Source: Pseudoduganella albidiflava (GTDB lineage Bacteria > Pseudomonadota > Gammaproteobacteria > Burkholderiales > Burkholderiaceae_D). From it: DNA of 64,000 bases. The notes beneath the pieces are model-generated. The model ran no database searches, was not told the DNA's origin, and was given only the letters and a program-made list of their open reading frames with translations. Positions 1 to 8,848 of this stretch are shown piece by piece. Within the stretch, counting starts at the first letter, position 1. The number at the start of each line of letters is the position of its first letter. The DNA is taken from the NCBI RefSeq assembly GCF_004322755.1, contig NZ_CP036401.1, forward strand, positions 4,960,001 through 5,024,000. Direction: 5' to 3'. The translations under genes and the position numbers were made by a program.

Positions 1-1
1 C

Positions 2-622
2 GTGCTCTACGACGCGCTGGTCACGCCAGAAATGCTGGCGCTGTGCCCGCAAGCCGACCTGGTGTCGGTCGGCAAGCGCGCCGGCCAGCGCTCGGCGGCG
101 CAGGAATCCATCAACCAGCAGCTCATCGACTGCGCGCGCAAGTATGCGCGCGTGGTGCGCCTGAAAGGCGGCGACCCGATGCTGTTCGGCCGCGCCGACG
201 AGGAGTTGACGGCGCTGGAAGCGGAAGGCATCGAGGTCGAGGTGGTGCCCGGGATTACCACGGCCGTTGCGGCTGCGGCGGCGGCCAAGCAGCCGCTGAC
301 GAAACGGGGCGTGGCCCGCAGCGTGGCCTTCTTCACGTCGAGCACGGCGCCGGACGAGGACGACCTGTCCGGCATCCCGTCGACCGATACGCTGGTGCAG
401 TACATGGGTGGCCGCGAAGCCATCGCCACCGCCCAGCGCCTGCTGCAGCAGGGCCGCCGGCCCGATACGCCGGTACTGGTACTGGAAAACGTCAGCCGGC
501 ACGACCAGCGTATCGAGCGCATCACGCTGGACAAGCTGGCCCACGGCCTCGGTTCGCCGCACGGACCCGTGCTGGTGATGGTGGGCGAAGCGATGGAAGC
601 CCGGCCGCTGCAGCCACGCTGA
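2..622 (+). CDS. cobA: Uroporphyrinogen-III C-methyltransferase, 3' part
   Basis: The visible 206 residues are the C-terminal three quarters of an S-adenosylmethionine-dependent uroporphyrinogen III methyltransferase (SUMT). This enzyme makes precorrin-2 for siroheme or cobalamin. The frame is open at the left window edge, so the true start lies outside. The motif RLKGGDPMLFGRADEE near residues 54-69 is the family's substrate/SAM-binding signature, followed by VVPGITTAVAAAAAA, the second conserved SAM-pocket segment. Siroheme serves sulfite and nitrite reductases, so sulfur or nitrogen assimilation genes may lie upstream (inference). A small CbiX-type chelatase of the same pathway sits about 3 kb downstream on the other strand. 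A 16-bp tandem array begins eight bases after the stop. Confidence 0.93.
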   Translation: MLYDALVTPEMLALCPQADLVSVGKRAGQRSAAQESINQQLIDCARKYARVVRLKGGDPMLFGRADEELTALEAEGIEVEVVPGITTAVAAAAAAKQPLTKRGVARSVAFFTSSTAPDEDDLSGIPSTDTLVQYMGGREAIATAQRLLQQGRRPDTPVLVLENVSRHDQRIERITLDKLAHGLGSPHGPVLVMVGEAMEARPLQPR

Positions 623-629
623 TACCGCT

Positions 630-773
630 ATCGCGCTGTACCGCTATCGCTCTGATCCTGCATCGCTCTGAGCCTGTATTGCTCTGAGCCTGTATTGCTC
701 TGATCCCGTATCGCTCTGGCCCTGTGTCGTGCCGATCCTCCACCGCCCCTCTCCTCCATCGCGCCGTGCCGCT
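630..773. repeat. 16-bp degenerate tandem array after cobA
   Basis: About nine consecutive 16-bp units run from 630 to 773. The best conserved are 646-661, 662-677, 678-693, 694-709 and 710-725, with consensus atcgctctgagcctgt. The outer units are diverged. The array begins eight bases after the cobA stop and ends shortly before the -10-like box of the next gene. Confidence 0.85.
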
Positions 774-840
774 GGTTACGGCTGGGTAGCGGGCGCCCCT
801 TCCGTGGGGTTCTCCCTATAATGGGGAAAAATCCCACGAT

Positions 841-1329
841 ATGAAAGTCGACCCACAACAACCAAACAAAGGCGTCCCCGACGACGCCGACCTGCCCGAA
901 GACGGCGACTTCTCCGACATGCTCAGCGAGATGCGCATCGTTCTGCCCGGCGCACAGACACTGGCGGCCTTCCTGATCATCCTGCCCTTCAATGGCGGCT
1001 TCCGGCACATCGTGCAATCGGAAAAATACGTGTTCCTGGCCACGCTGTTCTTCGCCCTTTCCAGCCTGATCCTGCTGTCCGGGCCCGCGGTGCAGCATCG
1101 CGTGATGCGCCCGCTGATGGACCGCGAGCGCTTCAAGCGCGTCGCGACGCGGCAGATCGTGGCTGGTTCGGTGGCACTGGGTATCGCCCTCGTGCTGGGT
1201 ACCAATCTCGTCGTTTCCGAAGTCTTCGGCAACCAGGTCGGCCTGATCGTCGCCGTCGCGATCGGCGTGATCGTCGCTTCGGTGTGGTGGCTGATGCCGC
1301 TCTGGCTCAAGCGCAACAAGCGGATCTAG
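841..1329 (+). CDS. DUF6328 family membrane protein
   Basis: A 162-residue protein with an acidic, proline-rich N-terminus (about 30 residues) followed by four predicted transmembrane segments, near residues 40-58, 62-82, 105-125 and 132-152. The segment LPGAQTLAAFLIILPFNGGF and the basic end KRNKRI match my memory of the DUF6328 family, sometimes labelled antiporter-like; no transport function is established. A TATAAT box at 817-822 lies 18 bases before the ATG, so the gene probably has its own promoter, but I see no good -35 hexamer. The next gene starts 50 bases downstream. Confidence 0.75.
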   Translation: MKVDPQQPNKGVPDDADLPEDGDFSDMLSEMRIVLPGAQTLAAFLIILPFNGGFRHIVQSEKYVFLATLFFALSSLILLSGPAVQHRVMRPLMDRERFKRVATRQIVAGSVALGIALVLGTNLVVSEVFGNQVGLIVAVAIGVIVASVWWLMPLWLKRNKRI

Positions 1330-1379
1330 GACCGCCGCCGCTGCTAAAATACCGCCTTTTGCACAGACTGGGAGGCAGC

Positions 1380-2141
1380 ATGGGACAAGCACACGACGTA
1401 CTGGAACGGGCGCGCACCGCGCGGCTGGAAGGCCGGTACGAGGATGCGCTGCGCGACCACCTGTGGTTCCACGAAAACGCGCTGGCGGTGGAGCCGGGCC
1501 TGGCGGGTGTTCGCCTGTCGTTCGCACTGCGCGACTGGATCTATCTGGCCGAGCAATTCCCGCTGGCGCGCCGCGCCCTGCAGGGACTGCGCGACCGCGA
1601 CACGGAGCGCATGCTCAACGGCGGCGAAGGCACTGGTCCGGGACTGCGCGAACTGTTCCGCGACATTGTCGCCATCAACAGCGCCCTGGGCGAGGAACGG
1701 GCGACCCACGACCTGTTCGTGCGGATGGATATCCAGATGCCGCTGCTTGCCCGGCAATGCGCCGACTTCGCGCTGCCGGCCCTGGTGGCGGCCGAGGACT
1801 TCACGCTGGCGCGCCGCTACCTGGGCGATCCGGCCGAGCGTGTGCGCGGGCTGGCGGCCAGCCTGAACGCCTACACGGAAGAGCTGGTGAAGACGGCCGG
1901 CACGTCGTCCGCCCCTGCCCTGCTGTCGTTCGTGCTGAACTACACCAAGGAAGTGCGCCTGGTGGTGGAAGTGCTGCGTCGCCAGGATGACGAGGCGCTG
2001 GCCGAGCAGGTATCGCGCGCCGCCCTGGATGAGCTGAAATCGGATGCACTGCGCGATGCCGTCGAGCGCGAATTCGACAGCCCGGGCGCGACGATCCAGG
2101 CAATGGTGGCGCATGCGCGCGCCAACGTGACGGAACACTGA
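1380..2141 (+). CDS. Hypothetical helical-repeat protein, paralogue 1
   Basis: A 253-residue soluble, mostly alpha-helical protein with no signal peptide or membrane segment. The ATG at 1380 is preceded by a good ribosome site (gggaggc). The N-terminus (ARTARLEGRYEDALRDHLWF) looks like a TPR-type helix pair. It resembles the next gene in length, N-terminal repeat, a central segment with a leader of type ERMLNGG/RRLLDGD, and a C-terminus of the form E-F/L-x-x-PGATIQ or PGAISQ. The two are therefore tandem paralogues. Stop and next start overlap by one base (tgATG), which implies coupled translation. No function is recognised. Confidence 0.7.
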   Translation: MGQAHDVLERARTARLEGRYEDALRDHLWFHENALAVEPGLAGVRLSFALRDWIYLAEQFPLARRALQGLRDRDTERMLNGGEGTGPGLRELFRDIVAINSALGEERATHDLFVRMDIQMPLLARQCADFALPALVAAEDFTLARRYLGDPAERVRGLAASLNAYTEELVKTAGTSSAPALLSFVLNYTKEVRLVVEVLRRQDDEALAEQVSRAALDELKSDALRDAVEREFDSPGATIQAMVAHARANVTEH

Positions 2142-2893
2142 TGGAGCCGGTGCGGCAGGCGATCATGGCCCGCCAGGCCGGCGATTACGACGGGGCGTTG
2201 CGCGTGCTGGCCGGCATCGCCGATGACCTGCGCCGCGATGATCCGACGCTGCCGCCCTTGCCATTCATCGTGCTGTTCGAGTGGGGCCAGCTGATCGAAG
2301 TCCATTCGCCTGCGCGCGATGCCCTGGCGGCCTTGCGGGACGAGCACGTGCGGCGGCTGCTGGATGGCGATACCGACAGCGCGGAGGAAGCATTCGGCGG
2401 AAGAACGCATTCGCGATTCTGGGATATTGCCTGGTTCAACGACACGCTCGGCGACTCCCGGTCGACATACGAAGTCTTCCTGCACCTGCTGCGCACGACG
2501 CCCGAGGTGGCGGCACGTTATTCGTCCCGCGCCCTGCCCGCGATCGTCGAGCAGGGCGACTATGCGCTGGGTGAACGTTACCTGCCGGAGCCGCTGTCGC
2601 AGCTGGGCGAACTGAATGCGACCGCCCGCTGGGCGCCGTTGCTGCCGGCCGATTTCAGGCCACCCCATCTTTCAGCACTGCTGTCGGGTTACGTCCAGGC
2701 ATTGCGGTTGCGTGGCGCGATCCTCCACGGACTCGGCCGCCATGCCGAAGCTGGCGCATTGCGCATGGCCGGGCTGGCAGGCATCGAATCGGAGGAACTG
2801 CGCGCGCTGGCGGAAAAAGAGCTGGTCGCCCCCGGCGCGATCAGCCAACTGGTGGCCACGCACCAGGCATCGTTGCCGCCATCGCCGGCATAA
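2141..2893 (+). CDS. Hypothetical helical-repeat protein, paralogue 2
   Basis: A 250-residue cytoplasmic protein whose ATG uses the last base of the preceding stop codon. The N-terminal AIMARQAGDYDGALRVL is a TPR-like helix, as in the upstream gene. The centre holds RRLLDGDTDSAEEAF and RFWDIAWFNDTLGD, and the C-terminus EKELVAPGAISQLVATH mirrors the paralogue's REFDSPGATIQAMVAHAR. Both may act in one complex (inference). It ends three bases from the convergent nitrilase-family gene, with no room for a terminator between them. Function unknown. Confidence 0.7.
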   Translation: MEPVRQAIMARQAGDYDGALRVLAGIADDLRRDDPTLPPLPFIVLFEWGQLIEVHSPARDALAALRDEHVRRLLDGDTDSAEEAFGGRTHSRFWDIAWFNDTLGDSRSTYEVFLHLLRTTPEVAARYSSRALPAIVEQGDYALGERYLPEPLSQLGELNATARWAPLLPADFRPPHLSALLSGYVQALRLRGAILHGLGRHAEAGALRMAGLAGIESEELRALAEKELVAPGAISQLVATHQASLPPSPA

Positions 2894-2896
2894 AGG

Positions 2897-3655
2897 TCAC
2901 GCGCCTGGCGCGATGGCGCGAGCCTGCCATCCATCGCGATCGCGCCGGGCCAGCAGCAGGCATTCGCCGCCGCCGCCGGCCGCGATCACGAGGTCGCCGT
3001 TTTCATCCCACAGCGCGCTGCGCCCGGCGATCTGCCAGCCACCGGTCGGGCCGCCGTGATTTGCCATCGCCACCGGCATCCGGTGTTCGCGCGCATGGCC
3101 GCGCAGCAGCGCCGCATCGTGCGCGTAACCGTTTTCCGAGATCAGGACGCTGGCCGCGTAGAGACCCGCACCGCCCCGCGCGGCGGCAGCCGCATGTTCC
3201 GGATGCGCGATCTCGGCGCACACCGCCAGTGCAATCCGCACGCCCTGCATGGCCAGGGCGGAACCGCCGTCACCTACCGCGAAGGCGGCTTCCTCGCCCG
3301 GATGCAGGTATTGTTTCGTGTAGACCTGCACCGTGCCATCGGGCAGGAACGACAGCGCGGCGATGCGTGGCAGGCCGGCCGTTCTCAAGGGAGCACCCGT
3401 GACGAGCACGACGCCAAGCCGCATGGCGGCTTCCCGCAGCGGCGCCAGTTGCACATCGTCGGCGGCCACGGCAAGCGCGGCGGCCAGCGCCGGCTCGTAG
3501 CCCGTCAACGACAGTTCGGGGAACAAGACCAGGCGCGCGCCTTCGCCGGCCGCCGCTTCCGCCAGCGCGACGTGGCGCGCGACATTGGCGGCGATGTCGC
3601 CCTTGACGACGACCGGCTGGGCGATCGCGAACGGCGCGATCTCAGCGAGGCTCAA
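2897..3655 (-). CDS. Carbon-nitrogen hydrolase (nitrilase superfamily)
   Basis: The protein carries the nitrilase-superfamily Glu-Lys-Cys triad: Glu in LFPELSLTGYE, Lys in YTKQYLHPGEE, and Cys in LAVCAEIAHPEHA. Such enzymes hydrolyse amides or nitriles; the substrate cannot be read here. No ATG fits well. A TTG at 3655 gives about 252 residues and starts right before the first beta strand, overlapping the upstream chelatase gene by 14 bases. A longer in-frame start at 3724 would overlap that gene by 83 bases and adds residues that look like antisense translation. Start codon uncertain; family assignment firm. Confidence 0.8.
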   Translation of the reverse strand: MSLAEIAPFAIAQPVVVKGDIAANVARHVALAEAAAGEGARLVLFPELSLTGYEPALAAALAVAADDVQLAPLREAAMRLGVVLVTGAPLRTAGLPRIAALSFLPDGTVQVYTKQYLHPGEEAAFAVGDGGSALAMQGVRIALAVCAEIAHPEHAAAAARGGAGLYAASVLISENGYAHDAALLRGHAREHRMPVAMANHGGPTGGWQIAGRSALWDENGDLVIAAGGGGECLLLARRDRDGWQARAIAPGA

Positions 3656-4019
3656 GCAGCGATCCCACGCAGTAATCGGCGATCGCCTGCAGTACGGCGG
3701 CGTTTTCCCCGGCCGCTTCGGCAACGCGGATGGCCAGTTGCGGATGATCGGCGCGCAGCTGGTCGATCATCTCAGGCAGGTCGCGCAGCACGTGGCCGCC
3801 CTGCCCCAGGAACACCGGCACCACGGTGAGGTCCGTGACGCCTTGCGCCAGCAGTTCGGCGGCGCGCTCGGGCAGGCGCGGCGACATCAGCTCCAGGAAG
3901 GCCAGCGAGACATCGACGCCGGGCTCGCGCGCGGCCACCAGGTCGCGCAGGCGCTCGAATGGCGCGGCCCAGCTGGCGGCGCGGGCGCCATGGGCAAACA
4001 GGATCAATGCTTGTTTCAA
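3642..4019 (-). CDS. Small CbiX/SirB-type sirohydrochlorin chelatase
   Basis: A 125-residue protein the size of the small single-domain CbiX chelatases that insert Co or Fe into sirohydrochlorin. The metal/porphyrin histidines are visible in LILFAHGARAASW near the N-terminus and GQGGHVLRDLPE near the middle. The start is a TTG at 4019 whose last two bases enter the lptG stop codon (TTGA overlap), so it is probably translated by re-initiation after lptG. With cobA at the left edge this gives two siroheme-pathway steps in 4 kb, but on opposite strands. A longer frame extends upstream inside lptG and is not the gene. Confidence 0.8.
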   Translation of the reverse strand: MKQALILFAHGARAASWAAPFERLRDLVAAREPGVDVSLAFLELMSPRLPERAAELLAQGVTDLTVVPVFLGQGGHVLRDLPEMIDQLRADHPQLAIRVAEAAGENAAVLQAIADYCVGSLLEPR

Positions 4020-5179
4020 TGTCGTTCCACCCAGTAGAGTGCCCCCATGGCGAGGGCAAGGAAAATCACGCTCGGCATCACCGCCACCAGATAGGCGGGG
4101 AGCGAGGACAATGCGCCCACGTGCGCGAACAGCGTGTTCACCAGCAGGAAGCTCACGCCGATCATGATGCCGATGAAGATCTTCAGGCTCACGCCGCCGC
4201 TGCGCGTGTGCAGGTAGGCGAACGGCAGCGCCAGCGCCATCAGCACGAACACGGCCAGGGGGTCGAACAGCTTCTTCCAGAAGGCGATCTTGAAGCGCTC
4301 GGTGCCCTGCCGGTTTTCCTGCAGGTGGCGGGTGTACACGGCCAGTTCGTTGGCCGACATGCGTTCCGGGTCGGACGAGGCGACCGACAGGATCTTCGGC
4401 GTGATTTCCGACACCAGATCCTTGGTGGCGTGCTGCCGGGTCTCGATCGCGCTGGTCTCCTGGGCGAAATTGTTTTGCGGCGTGGCCTCGCCCGTCAGCA
4501 GCGCAGGATTGGTGAAGTGGTTCTCCGTCACCTCCTGCAGGCGCCACACGTTGTCGCCCTGGTAGGTGCCGCTCTTGGCGACCGTGAGCGTGCGCAGCCG
4601 GTAGCTGTTGTCGAATTCGTAGAGCTTGACGTCCACCAGCGTGCCGTCCGGGCGCACCTGGCGCACGTTGAAGAAGCGCGAGCCCTGCACGGTGCCGGAC
4701 AGGCCGCCGCTCTTGACGATATCCTTGGTCCACAGGCCGGAACGGAAATCGGAAGAGACCGTGGCGCCGCGTCCGGTCAGGTGCAGGCGCTCGGCCATCA
4801 GCGCCGTGCGCGGCGCGATCAGCTCGCCGAAGATGAAGGTGACGACGACGAAGGCGATGCCGGTCTTGAACAGCATCCAGCCCGCCATGCGCGTCGACAT
4901 GCCGGCGGCGCGCATGATGGTGAACTCGGACGACGACGCGAACTGCGCCATCGTGTAGATGGTGCCGATCAGCGCGGCGACGGGCATCACCTCGTAGACG
5001 TGCTGCGGCACCATCACCAGCACATACAGGAGCGCATCCTGGAAGCGGTAGCCGTTGCGGCCCACGGAGGACAGCTCGTTGGTGAGGTCCATGAAAGCCG
5101 TCAGGCCCAGGAATGCCAGCAATACCAGGCCCACGGCCTTGGTGATGGAAACGGTGAAGTAGCGCTGCAGGACCGTCAT
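4016..5179 (-). CDS. lptG: LPS export ABC transporter permease LptG
   Basis: 387 residues of the YjgP/YjgQ family. LptG pairs with LptF in the inner membrane and, with the LptB ATPase, extracts lipopolysaccharide for transport to the outer membrane. Six membrane helices are expected: hydrophobic stretches flank a large periplasmic beta-jellyroll domain (roughly residues 115-270). The N-terminus MTVLQRYFTVSITKAV is typical. The ATG at 5179 overlaps the lptF stop (ATGA), giving the usual lptF-lptG order and tight coupling. Confidence 0.93.
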   Translation of the reverse strand: MTVLQRYFTVSITKAVGLVLLAFLGLTAFMDLTNELSSVGRNGYRFQDALLYVLVMVPQHVYEVMPVAALIGTIYTMAQFASSSEFTIMRAAGMSTRMAGWMLFKTGIAFVVVTFIFGELIAPRTALMAERLHLTGRGATVSSDFRSGLWTKDIVKSGGLSGTVQGSRFFNVRQVRPDGTLVDVKLYEFDNSYRLRTLTVAKSGTYQGDNVWRLQEVTENHFTNPALLTGEATPQNNFAQETSAIETRQHATKDLVSEITPKILSVASSDPERMSANELAVYTRHLQENRQGTERFKIAFWKKLFDPLAVFVLMALALPFAYLHTRSGGVSLKIFIGIMIGVSFLLVNTLFAHVGALSSLPAYLVAVMPSVIFLALAMGALYWVERH

Positions 5180-6294
5180 GCCGCCCCCTGGCCGCGCTTG
5201 CGCGACGCGAACAGTGCGCGCGGATGCCAGCGGCTGTTCACGTTCAGGCGCCACAGGAACAGGGCCAGCACCGTCAGCAGCGCCACCAGGTGCAGCGGCC
5301 ACCAGCCCAGAGTGAAGCTGAACCGGCCCTGCTCGACACCTTTCCTGAACAGTTCGTTCATGTTGTAGTACGTGAAGAAAATGAGGATCGCGATGATCAG
5401 GTTGGTGGAACTGCCGGCGCGGGGATTGACGAAGCCGAGTGGAATCGCCAGCAACAGCAGCACGAAGCAGGTGATCGGCGCGGAAATGCGCCACAGCAGT
5501 TCGGAGCGCGCCTGGTTGGTGGGAATCTTGACCAGGGTTGCCGTCGGGATCGCCTTCACGTCCTGGATCGGATCGAGCCGGGTGGCCTGCTGCGCCACCT
5601 GCATCCTGTAGGTGTCGAACTCCATCGTCTGGAAATCGGCCTGGCCCGGCTGGCCCTGGTAGCGGCGGCCGTTCTTCATCACCAGGTAGCGCTGGCCGTT
5701 ATCGGCCGTTTCGACCACGGCGTCCTTTGCCACGATGACGGAAGTGCCGCGCGCATCGACCTGGTTGACGAACACGTTCTGCACCGAAGCGGTCTGGCCC
5801 GACGCGCCTTCGGCGAAGAAGATCGCGTTCCTGGAACCCGATTCCTTGAACTGGCCGGGCGACACCTTCTGCAGGTCTTCGCGCTTGGTGAAGCGCTCGA
5901 CGTACTCGGCATACTGCAGCTTGGCCCATGGCCCGGCGTAGAACGACAGCACCGCGGTGACCACGATGATGGGAAAGCCGAACGTGAGCACGGGCCGGAT
6001 CCACGCCGTCAGGCTCTGGCCGGAAGCGAACCAGACCACCATTTCGGATTCCCGGTAGGTGCGGGTGACTACCAGCAGCACGGCGATGAAGCTGGTCAGC
6101 GCAAGGATCAGGGGCAGGTAATTCAGCGACGTGAAGGCGATCAGCGCGATGACATCGCCCGATGCGACCTTGCCGCCGGCGGCCTGGCCAAGGATCCTGA
6201 TCAGGGTCCACGTGAGGATGATGGTGAACAGCACCGTGAAGGTAGCCCCGGCGGAGCCGAGCAGCTCACGCCGGAGGGCGCGTTGAAAAATCAT
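5176..6294 (-). CDS. lptF: LPS export ABC transporter permease LptF
   Basis: 372 residues starting MIFQRALRRELL, the standard LptF N-terminus, so the ATG at 6294 is preferred over one 30 bases upstream. Membrane helices lie near residues 12-35, 50-75 and 95-120 and in the C-terminal 110 residues, around a periplasmic domain. It partners LptG in lipopolysaccharide extraction. A TATAAG element (6306-6301) only six bases from the ATG could be a -10 box giving a leaderless message, but no convincing -35 accompanies it. The gene is divergent from pepA, as in many proteobacteria. Confidence 0.93.
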   Translation of the reverse strand: MIFQRALRRELLGSAGATFTVLFTIILTWTLIRILGQAAGGKVASGDVIALIAFTSLNYLPLILALTSFIAVLLVVTRTYRESEMVVWFASGQSLTAWIRPVLTFGFPIIVVTAVLSFYAGPWAKLQYAEYVERFTKREDLQKVSPGQFKESGSRNAIFFAEGASGQTASVQNVFVNQVDARGTSVIVAKDAVVETADNGQRYLVMKNGRRYQGQPGQADFQTMEFDTYRMQVAQQATRLDPIQDVKAIPTATLVKIPTNQARSELLWRISAPITCFVLLLLAIPLGFVNPRAGSSTNLIIAILIFFTYYNMNELFRKGVEQGRFSFTLGWWPLHLVALLTVLALFLWRLNVNSRWHPRALFASRKRGQGAA

Positions 6295-6418
6295 TCGAAG
6301 CTTATAATTCGATAAGTGAGTCATGCGGGCGGCGCATGAAGCCGGCGTCCTTGCCGGCCGATTCGGCCGATTCGCGTAACTGGGTTAAGCTACCGCGCTT
6401 TGGTGTTTGTCCACGAGA

Positions 6419-6482
6419 CGAATAGCCGAATGGCGAATAGCCGAATAGACGGACTGACGAACAAACGGACAGACGAACAAAC
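6419..6482. repeat. Two adjacent short tandem duplications upstream of pepA
   Basis: Positions 6419-6433 and 6434-6448 are near-identical 15-mers (cgaatagccgaatgg type). Positions 6451-6466 and 6467-6482 are 16-mers (ggactgacgaacaaac type) differing at one base. They lie in the lptF/pepA divergent spacer, just before the pepA ribosome site. Confidence 0.8.
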
Positions 6483-6503
6483 GCGCACCAACGGAGAACA
6501 AAA

Positions 6504-7997
6504 ATGGACTTTAGCATAAAAGCATTCGACACCAAGAACACCATCGCGTCGGCCAAGACCGGCTGTGTCGCAGTGGGCGTATTCGAAAACAGGAAGCTGT
6601 CACAGGCGGCCCAGGCGCTCGATGGCGCCGGCCAGATCACGGCGGCGCTGAAGTCCGGCGACATCACCGGCAAGCCCGGCACCACCCTCCTGCTGCGCGG
6701 CGTGGATGGCGTGGCGGCCGAGCGCGTGCTGCTGGTGGGACTGGGCAATGCCGACGGCGTGACCGAGAAAGCCTTCACGGGCGGCGTGCAGGCCACCCTG
6801 AAGGCGTTTGCCACGCTGGGCGCGGCGGACGCCATTATCGCACTGCCGCTGGCCGAACTGAAGGACCGCGACGTGAACTGGGCGATCCGCACCGTGGTGG
6901 TGGCCGCGCGCGACAGCATCTATCGCACCGACGCGCAGAAATCCAAGAAGGATCCGGCGCCGGCGGGCGTGAAGAAGCTGGCGCTGGCCGTGCCGAACAG
7001 CGCCGCCACCAAGCTGGCGCTGGCGCAGGCGATCGCCGTGGCCAACGGCATGCAGCTCACCAAGGACCTGGCCAACCTGTCGGCCAACGTGTGCACGCCG
7101 ACCTACCTCGCCGAGACCGCCAAGAGCCTGGGCAAGGAATACAAGTTCAACGTCGAAGTACTGGAGCGCAAGCAGCTCGAGGCACTGAAGATGGGCAGCT
7201 TCCTGTCGGTGACCAACGGCAGCGAGCAGCCGCCGAAGTTCATCGTCATGAAGCACATGGGCGGCAAGCCGAAGGATGCGCCGGTGGTGCTGGTCGGCAA
7301 GGGCATCACGTTCGATACGGGCGGCATTTCGATCAAGCCGGGCCCCGGCATGGATGAGATGAAATACGACATGGGCGGCGCCGCGTCGGTACTGGGCACC
7401 TTCCGCGCGATCGGCGAAATGGGCCTGAAGCTGAACGTGATCGGCATCGTGCCGGCCTGCGAGAACATGCCGTCGGGCCGCGCCACCAAGCCGGGCGACA
7501 TCGTCACGTCGATGAACGGCCTGACCATCGAGGTGCTGAACACGGACGCCGAAGGCCGCCTGATCCTGTGCGACGCGCTGACCTACGCCGAGCGCTTCAA
7601 CCCGGCCGCCGTGATCGACGTGGCCACGCTGACCGGTGCCTGCATCGTGGCGCTGGGCCACCACCACAGCGGCCTGTTCACGCGCGACGACGACCAGCAC
7701 AACGCGCTGGCCGAGGAAATCGCCGCCGCCGGCCGCGCCACCGGCGATACCGTGTGGCGCCTGCCGATCGGCGAACAGTACAACGACCAGCTGAAATCGA
7801 ACTTCGCCGACCTGGCCAATATCGGCACGCCGGGCGGCGCCTCGTGCACAGCCGCCGCGTTCCTGGAAAACTTCACCCGCAAGTATCCATGGGCCCACGT
7901 GGACATCGCCGGCACCGCCTGGAAATCGGGCGCCGCCAAGGGTGCTACCGGCCGGCCGGTGCCGCTGCTGACGAATTTCCTGATCAACCGGGTATGA
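6504..7997 (+). CDS. pepA: Leucyl aminopeptidase PepA
   Basis: 497 residues, the usual M17 aminopeptidase length. The N-terminal macro-like domain (about 1-160) is followed by the catalytic domain with the two-metal signature NTDAEGRL at residues 346-353 and the Lys/Asp metal-binding segment [11 protein letters not shown] near 264-274. It removes N-terminal Leu and other residues from peptides; in E. coli PepA also binds DNA. A ribosome site (ggag) precedes the ATG. It is divergent from lptFG. No holC-like gene follows, although pepA-holC is a common proteobacterial order. Confidence 0.96.
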   Translation: MDFSIKAFDTKNTIASAKTGCVAVGVFENRKLSQAAQALDGAGQITAALKSGDITGKPGTTLLLRGVDGVAAERVLLVGLGNADGVTEKAFTGGVQATLKAFATLGAADAIIALPLAELKDRDVNWAIRTVVVAARDSIYRTDAQKSKKDPAPAGVKKLALAVPNSAATKLALAQAIAVANGMQLTKDLANLSANVCTPTYLAETAKSLGKEYKFNVEVLERKQLEALKMGSFLSVTNGSEQPPKFIVMKHMGGKPKDAPVVLVGKGITFDTGGISIKPGPGMDEMKYDMGGAASVLGTFRAIGEMGLKLNVIGIVPACENMPSGRATKPGDIVTSMNGLTIEVLNTDAEGRLILCDALTYAERFNPAAVIDVATLTGACIVALGHHHSGLFTRDDDQHNALAEEIAAAGRATGDTVWRLPIGEQYNDQLKSNFADLANIGTPGGASCTAAAFLENFTRKYPWAHVDIAGTAWKSGAAKGATGRPVPLLTNFLINRV

Positions 7998-8044
7998 CGA
8001 CTGGGCATAAGGACAGGGCATAACGACAGGGCATAACGACAGGA
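7997..8044. repeat. 13-bp tandem array touching the pepA stop
   Basis: Three 13-bp units (7997-8009, 8010-8022, 8023-8035; type acgacagggcata) plus a partial fourth to 8044. The first unit begins at the last base of the pepA TGA. Confidence 0.85.
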
Positions 8045-8081
8045 CCTGCACCCGGCGCCAGCCAGGGAGTAGCGCCCCGCG

Positions 8082-8117
8082 AAAAACGCCGCCCCGCTTG
8101 CGCAGGGCGGCGTTTTT
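8082..8117 (+). terminator. Intrinsic terminator after pepA
   Basis: A GC-rich stem (aacgccgccc pairing with gggcggcgtt) with an A-run before and a T-run after it. The shape works on both strands, so it can end pepA and also the minus-strand pair beginning at 9238. Confidence 0.85.
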
Positions 8118-8286
8118 CATTGGCGCAGTGCGTGGCGATTCGTCCCGGTGCGCATCAGAGAGGGATCGCATCCGGATACAGAACTTGCTCAAGGACTTAC
8201 TGCGGAATGAGCCCGCGCCACGCGGCGCGCGGCGCGCGGCCTTGTCCAGGCTCGTGCATGGCGAGCACAGACGGGGCCCTCGATCC

Positions 8287-8841
8287 TCAGTAAATGGCGG
8301 AGCCGCCCGGCGGTTGCGGGATTGGCGGAGGCGGGGGTGGCGGAGCTGGAGCCGGGGCAGGCGCGGCCGGGGCAGGCGCCGGGGGCGGCGCAACCCGTTT
8401 CAGCAAGACGGTCAGGGTGGCCGGATAATCGAACCCGGCACCGGTCTGGCGATCGACGAACTGGCCGGTGCCCGCCGTGAGCAGGATATTGCCCCAGCGT
8501 GAACTGTTCTGCTTCGGACCGATCTGGTCGACCGCATACACGTCATTGAGCCGGCAGTCGACTTCCAGGGGCCTGGTGCTTTTGCGGATGCGCACACGGC
8601 CGGGCGACGTGACGAACCAGCGACCGGCATCGTTGGTGAGGACGCAACCGATCCCGGCCACCTGTTGGTGGTCGAGCACGGTTTGTACCATCACATACTG
8701 CTCGGTCGATTCGGTCAGCGTGGCGCAACCCGCCAGCAAGATCGCCAGCGTGGCTCCCGACAATCCGAGCAGCCCGGCCGGGACCGATCCGGCATGGCGC
8801 GCAAGCGCCATGCCGGCCGTAATCGTCTGCCGGGTTGGCAT
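8287..8841 (-). CDS. Hypothetical lipoprotein with proline-rich tail
   Basis: 184 residues. A hydrophobic N-terminal segment ends in a lipobox LLAGC with the acylated cysteine at residue 39 counting from the ATG at 8841. Internal Met11 would give a shorter, more typical signal peptide, so the start is uncertain. The mature part is a small beta-rich domain (about residues 45-145) followed by a Pro/Ala tail of about 30 residues. It lies seven bases after the preceding minus-strand gene and is probably co-transcribed with it. Family not recognised. Confidence 0.65.
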   Translation of the reverse strand: MPTRQTITAGMALARHAGSVPAGLLGLSGATLAILLAGCATLTESTEQYVMVQTVLDHQQVAGIGCVLTNDAGRWFVTSPGRVRIRKSTRPLEVDCRLNDVYAVDQIGPKQNSSRWGNILLTAGTGQFVDRQTGAGFDYPATLTVLLKRVAPPPAPAPAAPAPAPAPPPPPPPIPQPPGGSAIY

Positions 8842-8848
8842 CGAGCGG

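Noticed and set aside
3642..4733. A 363-codon frame containing the CbiX-type protein as its C-terminal part
   Set aside because: The N-terminal two thirds is lptG read in another frame; only the part from the TTG at 4019 has chelatase sequence.
8098..8502. A plus-strand frame starting in the pepA terminator
   Set aside because: It overlaps the terminator and lies opposite the lipoprotein gene; its sequence is Arg/Gly-rich shadow.
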